From the NCBI GenBank assembly GCA_038277395.1, contig CM076194.1, positions 112,619,417-112,683,416 of the forward strand: a DNA stretch of 64,000 bases, written 5' to 3'. The notes under the pieces are model-generated. The model saw only the letters and a list, made by a program, of their open reading frames with translations. It searched no databases and had not been told where the DNA came from. This document shows positions 53,718-61,912 of this stretch, piece after piece. How positions within the stretch are numbered: the stretch's first letter is position 1; every line of letters starts with the position of its first letter. Origin of the DNA: Dryocosmus kuriphilus. Taxonomy: Eukaryota; Arthropoda; Insecta; Hymenoptera; Cynipidae. Made by a program: the position numbers and the translations under genes.

Positions 53718-54406
53718 ATGAACGATACATTTACCCTTACCATAACGGGAAACTCTACTGTGCTCGAGGCAGAGTACTTCCCACCGATAGAACTCTCCAC
53801 ATACAAGAACCACGCTCTTCGTCTCGACGAATTTCTCACATTCAATGCGATTCCTGACGTTGACGCTTGAAAGAATACAATCAAGGTCGGTCAAAGGAAA
53901 GTTGTCATACCCACTGGCAGCTACGAGATTAAAGACATTGAAAGATATGTTCAGAAGATTATAGCGAGTAACGGCATTACAATAAACATCAAGCCAAATA
54001 ATAACACACTGCGCAGCGAGATAAAGTGTGATCATGAAGTGGACTTTCGACCAGCGGATTCGATTGTACGATTGTTGGGTTTCGCACCTCATGTTCTTGA
54101 AGCCAATAAGACTCACACTTCTGATCTGCCTGTGGCCATTCTATATTGAATGCTTTACGAGTCGAGTGTAATGTCACAACAGGAGCCTACATCAATGAGC
54201 GCAAAGTAGACACGATTCAGGAATTCTTTCCTGTTGTTCCATCAGGATATAAGATTGTGGAAGTGCCATTACACGTCATTTATCTGCCAATCGCCCTGAA
54301 GACAATACATCAAATTCAGCTCCGCATTTTTGATCAAGACGGAGACTTGGTGAATTTTCTAGGAGAGATTATAACAATACGACTACACGTCAAATCATCA
54401 TCGTAA
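53718..54406 (+). pseudogene. Polinton penton-like minor capsid protein, broken
   Basis: The ATG at 53718 begins MNDTFTLTITGNSTVLEAEY. The protein continues through a TGA near 53868 (YxxIPDVDA|KNTIKVG) in the same frame. It reads VIPTGSYEIKDIERYV and DSIVRLLGFAPHVLEA, and then shifts frame near 54145 to MNALRVECNVTTGAYINER and VPLHVIYLPI, ending at 54406. The beta-rich pattern and gene position (between protease and major capsid) identify the single-jelly-roll penton-type protein of Polintons. It has one stop and one frameshift. Confidence 0.85.
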
Positions 54407-54414
54407 TAGTAGGT

Positions 54415-54561
54415 ATGGTGTACAATCGCAAAGGAATCTACATAAGCGAGACAAGATGCCAGAAACAGGTCAGTTCTCAGCCAGCACGCAAATCCCTAAC
54501 ACCTCAGAACGTGCTCCTTCTGAAACAACTGGGTCTCAAGGTCAAAGAAGAAAGAAATTGA
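54415..54561 (+). CDS. small basic Polinton protein, 48 residues
   Basis: An intact small frame starts at the ATG at 54415 (MVYNRKGIYISETRCQKQV) and ends at the TGA at 54559-54561. It is rich in Lys and Arg, and the C-terminal half (SLTPQNVLLLKQLGLKV) looks like a short amphipathic helix. It lies in the gap between the penton-like and major capsid genes, where insect Polintons often carry a short ORF of this kind. Function is unknown. A small core or scaffold-type protein is possible. Confidence 0.5.
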   Translation: MVYNRKGIYISETRCQKQVSSQPARKSLTPQNVLLLKQLGLKVKEERN

Positions 54562-54608
54562 AAATATTTATCATCTCCAGCTGCTGCAATAGCGAAAAGG
54601 AAAAAAAA

Positions 54609-55847
54609 ATGGACGATATATTAAACATTCAAGCACCCGTGACATTTGACGAGTCCATATCTAACTATGAGATTCATGCACATCAACCTTATGCCGCATC
54701 GTGATTCAACAATAGTGATGAAATTCGAATCACTGTGAAGCATCAAGATTTGTGTATACTACCTTGTAAGAGTTCACTGCACGTGTACGGTTTACTGACT
54801 GGGGATGATGATGTAGCCAGAAATGTTACTGCCACAAACTTAGTGAACAATGCAATCTCCTTTTTATTTGACGAAGTTCGCTATGAACTCAATGGTATTG
54901 AGATTGATCGTTGCAAAAATGTCGGTCTGACGAGCACCATAAAAGGCTACGTTTCTCTCACTCCTGGAAAAAGTTATCTTATGGAGAATGCAGGATGACT
55001 AGGCATCCCCGAAGGAACAGGATGTCTTACCAATGAGGAGGGATACTTTGATGTCACTATACCGCTCAGTTTGATCCTAGGATTTGCTGAAGACTATCGA
55101 AAAATCCTTGTAAATGCAAAGCATGAACTTATCCTGACAAGATAACGCAGTGACTTGAACGCCATCGTTCAACAAGGCCAAGATCCTGGAAACGAAGAAC
55201 AATTTAGGATCTCGATTCAGAAAGTGGAGTGGATGATACCGTATGTAATGGCTTCGGATCAGCAGAAGATACAGTTGCTGAACTTTATTTAAAAGGATCC
55301 TCTCACCACTATGAGTTTTCGCTCATGGGAATTGTATGAATACCCCCTGCTCCCCACCACCTCAAGGCACATATGGACTGTGAAAACGTCAACTCAGTTG
55401 AAGAAACCACGTTACGTTATCCTGGGTTTCCAGACAGGCAGAAAGGATAGGCGAGCATGATATGCTAGTCGTTTCGGTCTTTGCAATATAAGCAATGTCA
55501 AGGTGTTTCTCAATTCACAGTACTATCCGTACGGCAATATGAACCTGAGTATTAATCACAATCAGTTTGCACTACTGTATGAGATGTATGCAAACTTTCA
55601 GTCAGCATACTATAGCAAAGAGGCTGAACCAATGTTGAAGAAAAACGATTTCAGAGAACACGCTCCTCTGGATGTTATCGATTGTTCAAAACAAAATGAG
55701 TTCCTCAAACAGACCTCAGTGGACGTTCGTCTGGAATTTGAATCTGAAGACAATTTTCCAGTTGAAACTTCAGCCTACTGCCTCATCATACACGATCGTC
55801 TTATTCAATATGAACCTCTAAGTGGCAGCGTAAAAAAGTTGATATAA
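54609..55847 (+). pseudogene. mcp: Polinton major capsid protein (double jelly roll), in-frame stops only
   Basis: From the ATG at 54609 (MDDILNIQAPVTFDESISNY) one reading frame of 412 codons runs to 55847. It is broken by five nonsense codons (about 54702, 54996, 55143, 55290 and 55458) and no frameshift. Landmarks are ATNLVNNAISFLFDEVRYEL, then NGIEIDRCKNVGLTST, VEWMIPYVMASD, and NSQYYPYGNMNLSI. The pattern belongs to Polinton double-jelly-roll capsid proteins. It would form the icosahedral shell. That only stops and no indels are found suggests slower decay than in the neighbouring genes. Confidence 0.9.
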
Positions 55848-55928
55848 GTGGCGGGAGTAATTTCAGCAGTGGTGGGAGAAAGTCATAAAAGAGCTGATTT
55901 CAGTAAGCAGAATTCAGTTTTCATCGAA

Positions 55929-56388
55929 ATGGAGCTCATAGTGGACGTGCAAGGCTTCAAGAGGCCCATTTACCAGTTTGTCTTCAAAAAGTTGGCTGTA
56001 GTTTCTTTCCAGGAAGACTCTCAGCCTGTGGTTTACCTATCTGAGCCTCCTTGCTACTGGCATGTGTTGACAGCCCGCTACAAGACTGAAAATTTGTAGC
56101 TGACGCGCAATTATCTTGGTCTCGAATGGACTGCTGGTGACATACACTACGAAGAAGTGAGGCACATAATTCAAGAAAGACTGCGTGGTGCCAATGCAGT
56201 CTACGTTAAAGGACTGGGAAAGAAGAGGTGGATGGAGTAGTTTCTGAAAAACGTATATAATTTCGAAAGATTTGTGTTGTCCTTCACTCCACAAATTGCG
56301 CCCTACAGTTTGCATGAGATGTAATCATCATACTCAGTGTTGGTATGAAAATTGTGCAGTTCGAAATGCTCTTGCTCTCAGGAAGTGA
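55929..56388 (+). pseudogene. conserved Polinton protein with C-terminal Cys/His motif, broken
   Basis: The ATG at 55929 begins MELIVDVQGFKRPIYQFVFK. It is followed by YLSEPPCYWHVLTARYKTEN, a TAG at about 56097, LGLEWTAGDIHYEEV and VYVKGLGKKRWME, then a TAG at about 56238. A frameshift near 56300 leads to CMRCNHHTQCWYENCAVRNA, a Cys/His cluster suggesting zinc binding, with the end at 56388. I recognise the MELVxDVQGF and VKGxEKxxW blocks from many insect Polintons. No function is established that I know of. Confidence 0.7.
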
Positions 56389-56699
56389 TTCTTGACTCCT
56401 CGGGATCAGCCTACTATAAAATCGATGCTGTGGACGAAGATGATGATGATGATGTTGATGATGGTGTGAATGGTGATGAGATAAAAGATCCCGATGATAA
56501 GATGAAAGATCCTGATGATGATGATCTTGATACATCAAATATTATATTGCTTACCGGTTGTGAATTTATGTACTCTTCAAAACGTTTTGTTCTCCTGTGT
56601 CTAAATAGGTTAAGATTCTACGTTGTATTCTTAGCTTAAGCTTTTTTTTGAATAAACAGAAAGAAAAGTTTATATGTAAAGAAGCTTCAACTTTTATTT
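56389..56699 (+). other. Polinton 3' spacer with GAT-repeat tract
   Basis: A (GAT)n-rich tract at about 56430-56530 opens an Asp-rich 95-codon frame (56352-56639). That frame overlaps the end of the preceding gene and is best explained by the repeat. AATAAA at about 56652 could terminate the morphogenesis-gene transcripts just before the terminal repeat. Confidence 0.55.
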
Positions 56700-56804
56700 T
56701 AACCCCATTACCTTAGTTTTCTTCATTTATGAATAAGTTGCACATTTTCCGCTGCGTTTCTTCAAGCAACAACGATGGATTTCACACTCTACTACGATTT
56801 ACAG

Positions 56805-56810
56805 GTAAGT
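56805..56810 (+). promoter_or_regulatory. AG|GTAAGT double splice motif 1 (right end)
   Basis: TTACAG|GTAAGT follows the stretch ATGGATTTCACACTCTACTACGA. The junction reads as a strong 5' splice site directly after an AG acceptor. A near-identical copy is at 58213. Confidence 0.55.
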
Positions 56811-56902
56811 TTTTTTTTTTACCATCATGTCGAGAAATTGTTTGTTGAAGCCTGTCTAGAAGCTGGGAATACCCATAATACGTCACCCAGAGTATTCGTC
56901 GG

Positions 56903-56925
56903 AGAGAGAGAGAGAGAGAGAGAGA
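56903..56925. repeat. (AG)n tract in the right Polinton end
   Basis: An inverted counterpart of the (CT)n tract at 40242-40264. It lies downstream of the inward promoter, as in the left arm. Confidence 0.85.
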
Positions 56926-57089
56926 CTGCATTTCTACATGCTTATGGTTGAGAGAAGGGGGTAAGGGTGGGGATATCATGTCTATAGCTATTGCGTACTA
57001 AAATAAGCTTAGCACGGACAAGAAGCACATCAATTCTCGAGGTATGTAGTCTGGAACAGAACCCTTCTGCGCTCCGTTCCACTCTCGCT

Positions 57090-57136
57090 TTTATAAACCA
57101 CTTCTGGAGGGATTCCCCTACCAGAATCTTCTCGAA
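57090..57136 (-). promoter_or_regulatory. inward promoter of right end: heat-shock element and TATA
   Basis: On the minus strand a perfect TTCnnGAAnnTTC core (57124-57136) is followed 27 bases later by TTATAAAAG (57090-57098). The start site would be near 57060, directing transcription back into the element. It mirrors 40035-40083 of the left arm. Confidence 0.75.
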
Positions 57137-57438
57137 CTCACTGCATCATCTTGCGCAACGTTGTGCAATCTAACCATCTAGAACATTTTGGCGCGAGAAA
57201 TTATTGCATCATATTGCGCAACATTGCATCATCTTGTGTAACGTGTCGAAACTTGTCGAAACGTGGCGATTCTAGAACATTCTGGCGCGAAAAATCGTTG
57301 CGCAATGTAACCTTCTAGAACACTCTGGTGCGAGAAATTGTTGCGTCATCTTGCGCAACTTGTCGAAACTTGTCGAAACTTGTCGAAGTGTGCATCATCT
57401 TGCTTAAACGTGTCGAAACTTGTCGAAATACGTCGATC

Positions 57439-57518
57439 TTCTAGAACATTCTCGAATGTAGTTAGAGTGGCAGTACTAGTCTATAAAAGCAGCATAGGAT
57501 TGTAGGAGGCTTCAGTCT
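57439..57518 (+). promoter_or_regulatory. outward hsp70-like promoter of right end
   Basis: A four-unit heat-shock element, TTCnnGAAnnTTCnnGAA (57439-57456), has all twelve core bases perfect. TATAAAAG lies at 57482-57489 and TTCAGTCT at 57511-57518. Relative to the initiator the element spans about -73 to -56, the position of proximal elements in fly hsp70 promoters. The transcript would start near 57514 with a 5' leader of about 35 nt before the ATG at 57549. Confidence 0.85.
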
Positions 57519-57548
57519 ATCATCGAGCATACACACACAACGGAGACG

Positions 57549-57824
57549 ATGGATCTCAGCGCTATTAACGAAGTTGGTCGATTGGAAAATATTCTCCCAG
57601 TGAAGTCATTGGCTGATCTTATAGTAAAGAAAAAATATGCTGTTTCGAAAATAATGAAAGTACAAACGAAGTATGGTACAAAATTCATGGCTGAGATGGA
57701 CAACGAGATGTTAGTCTACCTACCGAACCGAATGAACAAAATTTTCGACACGGAAACATTTGAGGAACTGAAAATTGCTGCTCAGGAGAAAAAACTTTCA
57801 TTTTACTACTTTGGTGATAAATAA
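57549..57824 (+). CDS. intact 91-residue protein encoded in the Polinton right end
   Basis: An uninterrupted frame runs from the ATG at 57549 (MDLSAINEVGRLENILPVKS) to a TAA at 57822-57824. The body alternates basic and aromatic residues: VKKKYAVSKIMKVQTKYGTK, then MLVYLPNRMNKIFDTETFEE and KLSFYYFGDK. The pattern suggests a compact beta-rich, possibly nucleic-acid-binding fold, but I cannot name a family. It has its own TATA/heat-shock promoter immediately upstream and AATAAA near 57880. Because it lies inside the terminal repeat, an intact element would carry two copies. The left copy (39323-39660) has lost its start. It is one of the few intact genes in this otherwise dead element. Confidence 0.75.
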   Translation: MDLSAINEVGRLENILPVKSLADLIVKKKYAVSKIMKVQTKYGTKFMAEMDNEMLVYLPNRMNKIFDTETFEELKIAAQEKKLSFYYFGDK

Positions 57825-58121
57825 AACCTGTTCGAATTTCAACATGATGACTAAAAGAAACTTTGTATTTGTGTGTGTATAATAAATTAAAATATTCACC
57901 GATAAAATACCTATGTATACTTATTACTTAATTTTAGTTTATAGATAAGAGAGAAAAGTTAGCTTCTGATGCTTTTTACCTTAATTTATGTATAAGAGAG
58001 AAACTGCGTTTCTTTCCGCTTTGCGCAAATTTCATCGATGGATTTTCAGCACATCGATGGGTTGAATTTCTACGTTGAAACATTGATGGGATACTGTTAA
58101 CTTTTTTTCGTTCAATTACAG

Positions 58122-58127
58122 GTAAGT
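58122..58127 (+). promoter_or_regulatory. AG|GTAAGT double splice motif 2 (recursive-site-like)
   Basis: GTTAAC (branch-point-like), seven Ts, CGTTCAATTACAG and then GTAAGTATT form a complete 3' splice site fused to a complete 5' splice site. This is the anatomy of a recursive (ratchet) splice site. The same sequence is conserved in the left end on the minus strand at about 39125-39150. Confidence 0.55.
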
Positions 58128-58212
58128 ATTTTATTAATGGATAAGTTGTACATTTTCCGCTTTGCTCCTTCAAGCAACAACGATGGATTTCACACTCTAC
58201 TGCGATTTACAG

Positions 58213-58218
58213 GTAAGT
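58213..58218 (+). promoter_or_regulatory. AG|GTAAGT double splice motif 3 (right end)
   Basis: A second copy of the motif at 56805, preceded by ATGGATTTCACACTCTACTG and CGATTTACAG. It belongs to the internal duplication of the terminal repeat. Confidence 0.5.
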
Positions 58219-58737
58219 ATTTTTTTCACTTTCATGTCGAGGAATTGCTTGCTGAAACCTGTCTAGAAGCTGGGAATCCCCATAATACGTTCGTAGGGGG
58301 GTAAGGGTGTGAGATATCGTGTCTCTAGCTAATACGTACTAAAATAAGCTTAGTACGGACATGAACCACGTCAATTCTCGAGGTATGGAATCTGGAACAG
58401 AACCCTTCCTTATCGACTAACCTTAAATAGTTCATTTCACACGTGACAGGTTTTTGACTTACCGACTGATGGTAACTAACTACCTTACCGACTGATGGTA
58501 ACAACCTATCCCAGGTTCCTACCTTGACGAGTGAAGGTAACGTCCTTCCTCAGATTCATACCTTACCGACTCATGGTAACAAACTTCCACTTAGCACGGA
58601 CACAAACCATTGAGAGCGTTGTGGTGTTATCTGTCAGCAGCAGCGCGAAGCTTGTCGTGCTGCCGCAGAAGCCATCTTCCTATATTACTTTCGAATAATT
58701 AGATTGATGCTTCTGTTGATAAAAGGTATACCCTCGG

Positions 58738-58918
58738 AAAAGTTACAGGCAATGAATGGAGACTGGGTGTTTGGAATGCTCGAGGTGTGAATAATTACAA
58801 AGTGAGAGAATTTCTCAATACGATGCGTATGAATAAGGTAGATATCTTATGTGTAACTGAAATAAAGAGCCAAGAGTGTGAAATAGCGAATACATTGTTA
58901 TACGCCCAGGGCGAAGTT
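58738..58918 (+). pseudogene. LINE 4 endonuclease N-terminus
   Basis: The frame encodes WRLGVWNARGVNNYKVREF, then VDILCVTEIKS, the opening of an apurinic/apyrimidinic-type LINE endonuclease (N-x-R and TE/K motifs). It breaks off at about 58918, where unrelated sequence begins. The continuation is found at about 60598. Confidence 0.75.
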
Positions 58919-60597
58919 TGAGAATACTGGACTGTGGAAACTCGATTTCCAATTGATTGATGTCATTGGCGATCACGTGAACGCCACATGCGATTGTTAG
59001 CCGATGGAGCCATTTCCGTCATGTTTTCTCAAAGCGAGCCTGTCAACACACATTGGTCCCAAGTTTCGACATCGTTTTGCCTGGCCGGCGGACCCTTCGC
59101 TAGTGGCAACACAGCTTATTTGAGCCCTCTCCTCGCGCGCTCCACTGCCGCTCTCATTAACAGCTCCTCTCTTACCAAGGCCCACGCGAGGAGTCCAATC
59201 ACACCACGCATTCGGAAATTAGGCTTCCGGCCTGACCGGCTGGAATGTCGATTTACGTAGTAGACTCGCTGTTTCGCACGGCGGAAAAACCCCGACGTAA
59301 AGTTTTCGGATAAATAGCTAAATTTTGTCATGGAATAAGTAAAATTGGGGATGGTTTGTCAGGTTAGATTTAGGAGAATATATTAACCAGTTATATATTC
59401 TCGATTTACTAATCGAATGGAATAAATAGTAATTTTTAAACCTTTGTAGTTCGTATTTCCATTCGGTTAGTGAACAGAATTAGTTAGTTCATTAATTATC
59501 TACTTTTAAGGTCAATTATAACCTTTTAATCAATAATATTAAGTAGTTAAGGAATTAGGATTATTTTAAGTAATTATAAATATAAAAGGATTAGGTTTTA
59601 TTTGCTGCCTGCATTATTTAATTAGATAATTTCAATTCAAAGTCAGTATTATAAAATTAATAATAATAAGAGTAAAATAAAAGAATTAATTAATCCAGTA
59701 AGGTAAATAAGATAAAGCATTATTAGTAATATTATTTAAGTTGTAAGAAGTATACTTTAGTTGAGTGGGGAAGCGGGCCCGATACCTAAATAGTCGGTGG
59801 AGGAAGAGGATTGACTCTCCCATCACCGCTCTCGACTAGCAGGGGAGACGCTCGGCTGCCGGCGCAATGAGAGCGAACGCATCGTGACCGACGACTACGG
59901 ACGACTAGAGAGAATGGACGTCCGGCCGATTCTCTCCTCTTTCGTGTAAAAGTCCCTGTTTTGGAAAAGCAGTTCTTCAGTTCTTGCGGGGAATTAATCA
60001 ATTTATTTACGGGTCTAGCACTCTTCTAGGTGCCTCGTCGGGTTAACTCACGGATACTATCGGAAATCTGTACTCCTCGAGGTATGCTCCCGTCGCGGTC
60101 GCCCCTTCCCCCTTTCAGACTCTGGCACTTCTCGAGGTGCAGCCTCCTTTGTTAATTAATTGGGGCCTGAGAACCATCATCTTTCAGCAAGACACCTTTG
60201 CGGCAGAGGGGGATTTTTAACACCTCACCAAAGGCCATGCCTTCTACGCAAACCACAGCCCTTTTCGTAAATCTTATGCCCGTCAGAGTCCAACCCAGCT
60301 TAGGCGACCACTTTCTAGCCGAAAAGTGGTGGGCTACCTGCCCAATCCGTGACTACCCGAATCGAGACAAGGGCGCGCCTTTGCCCGGAACCAGCCGGGA
60401 TCGATCTCCGCTTATCTTGACTCGAGAATAAGGAGTTAAATCCTTTTCCAGCCACTCGATGATGGCCGACGACAAACTGAGAAGAAATCGACCTGGGAAG
60501 GTCCAACGACAGTGCATTCGTCGACGGGCTTTACGCGAAACCGGTGTTCTTCCCGTCATACAGAGTCGTCATAGGGAGTCGTTAAATAATTTTTAGG
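58919..60597. mobile_element. 1.7-kb insertion of unknown type in LINE 4
   Basis: This block separates the two parts of the LINE 4 endonuclease. It is compositionally mixed: GC-rich at 58930-59330 and 59770-60560, and AT-rich at 59330-59760. It has no convincing protein. Short frames such as 58988-59260 and 60198-60431 do not match anything I recognise. The GC-rich part has two TCTCGAGGT(A/G)-like pieces (60077-60140) and GTCGGTGGAGGAAGAGG. A solo long terminal repeat or non-autonomous element is possible. I could not find matching ends or a target duplication. Confidence 0.4.
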
Positions 60598-61912
60598 TAC
60601 TACTGATCCTGGAGAAAGAACTATTATGCTCGAATATATGAATGGCTGGGTTGCCGTGCAACGCGAAGACACAGACACGTTGCTTGGTCGTTTCGGAAAC
60701 CCAAAAATAAATGGAAACGGAGAAAAATTGATTAGCTTATGCTAGCAGAAAGGCTTGTTCATTACAAATAATTATCTCAGGCATAAAATGATTCACATGT
60801 ATACGTGGTCTAGAGGCGAAAGTCGCACTATGATCGACCTTATTATAGCGGATGAGAGATTGAGAGCTTTAGTATGAGATACAAGAGTAATGAGAGTTCC
60901 TCAATGTGAAACAGACTATTACCTCGTAGTTTCAAAAATTAGCCTTGGACAGGGATGAAGGAAAAAAATTAAGAAACCAAAACAATCACGAGTCAAGACA
61001 GAGAACGAACTTGCAGAACTCAGAAACACTGAGAACGAAAAGAAGCAAGCATACCTAAGAATGCATAATATCCAAGGTCTCATCAATGGGTAGAGAAGTA
61101 GACTAAGAATCGATTATAGGGATCAAAACAGAAAATGAAACAGATTAAACAAAGAAAGCAAGGATAAAATCAAAGCGGAAGAAGATAGGAAAATGGAAAA
61201 TGATGTCGAGGGAAATAAGAAGCTATCCTGGAAGCGGGTAAAGAAAACCAGGAAAGGAAGTAGTGGTAATGACTTGATTGGAATTAAGAATGCTGATGGT
61301 AATATGGTGATAAGTGACGAAATAGGAATTAGGTTGCTTAGCATTAAGGCAGTATTTGGCAATTTTAAGAATGGTAAGGCTGCTGGTGTATACGGAATTA
61401 CGTCTGAAATACTTAAAAACGGCGACGAATATCTGCTTTTTTTGGTTAAGCGAGTTGATGAACACGTGTGCTGTGAATGGAGAAGTTTCAAAAGATTGCA
61501 GAAAGGCGATCATCGTTTCATATTACAAGGGAAATGGAGATAAGGGTGACTGCACTAACTATAGAGCTATCAGTTTATTAAGTACCCCAGGCAAAGTATT
61601 TAACAAAATACTTATGGGCAAAGTCATGGAAATAACGAAAAACAAAATATGTGGGAAGTCTAATGTGGAGTCATGCTAGGGAGATCATGCGTGGATCAGA
61701 TATTTAGCTTGCAGCAGATCACAGAAAAAAGTTTGAGAATAAATAGAAAAATTTTCTGCGCGCTCATTGACTTGGAAAGAGCTTTTGACAAGGTGGATCA
61801 CAAGATTGACAAGATTTGCTTAGTGAACATGGTTTGGGTTGCGCGTATGAATCTATACCTTCCAATACTTCCTTTCATTCCACAACCATACAAATTTCGT
61901 AATGCCTGGTAA
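60598..61912 (+). pseudogene. LINE 4 endonuclease C-terminus and reverse transcriptase start
   Basis: Endonuclease motifs continue at about 60640-60930: MNGWVAVQREDTDTLLGRFG, then LISLC|QKGLFITNNYL, MYTWSRGESRTMIDLIIADE and, after a stop, DYYLVVSK (Asp of the terminal SDH-type motif). A basic linker follows. RT pieces are at 61356-61430 (NGKAAGVYGITSEILKNG), 61530-61600 (NYRAISLLSTPGKVFNKIL) and 61673-61800 (SCVDQIFSLQQI, FCALIDLERAFDKVD, motif A). Motifs B and C are absent, so the element is truncated or rearranged near 61850. It is CR1/RTE/Jockey-like. Exact clade is uncertain. Confidence 0.8.

Larger units (their letters stand above)
38509..58689 (+). mobile_element. Polinton/Maverick (endogenous adintovirus-like element), 20.2 kb
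   Basis: Long terminal inverted repeats (38509-40465 and 56700-58689) begin AGTAATATAG and end in its complement. The flanking six bases, CTCGGA on the left and TTCGAA on the right, agree at 4 of 6, a decayed version of the 6-bp Polinton target duplication. Inside are the hallmark genes: family-B DNA polymerase, integrase with chromodomain, packaging ATPase, adenain-like protease, penton-like and major capsid proteins, and several conserved small proteins. Right-hand morphogenesis genes are on the plus strand. Integrase, fibre-like, PY-like and ATPase genes are on the minus strand. Nearly all are disrupted, so this is a fossil virus-like element. A LINE plus satellite (44772-49267) accounts for about 4.5 kb. 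Confidence 0.95.
56700..58689. repeat. Polinton right terminal inverted repeat, 1.99 kb
   Basis: This is the inverted counterpart of 38509-40465, in better condition. It retains an intact 91-codon gene. Within the arm, 56735-57070 and about 58140-58410 are direct duplicates sharing CAACAACGATGGATTTCACA, CTGTCTAGAAGCTGGGAAT and AATTCTCGAGGTATG. The outer segment has TACCGACTGATGGTAAC units (58440-58590). It ends CTATATTACT at 58689. Confidence 0.93.

Noticed and set aside
56284..56639. Asp-rich (plus) and His-rich (minus) frames at the Polinton right side
   Set aside because: Both are translations of a GAT trinucleotide tract. The plus frame also overlaps the end of a conserved gene.
59786..60559. 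Frames in the GC-rich part of the LINE 4 insertion as a possible gene
   Set aside because: Short, on both strands, with no shared domain. GC-rich sequence reduces stop density by chance.
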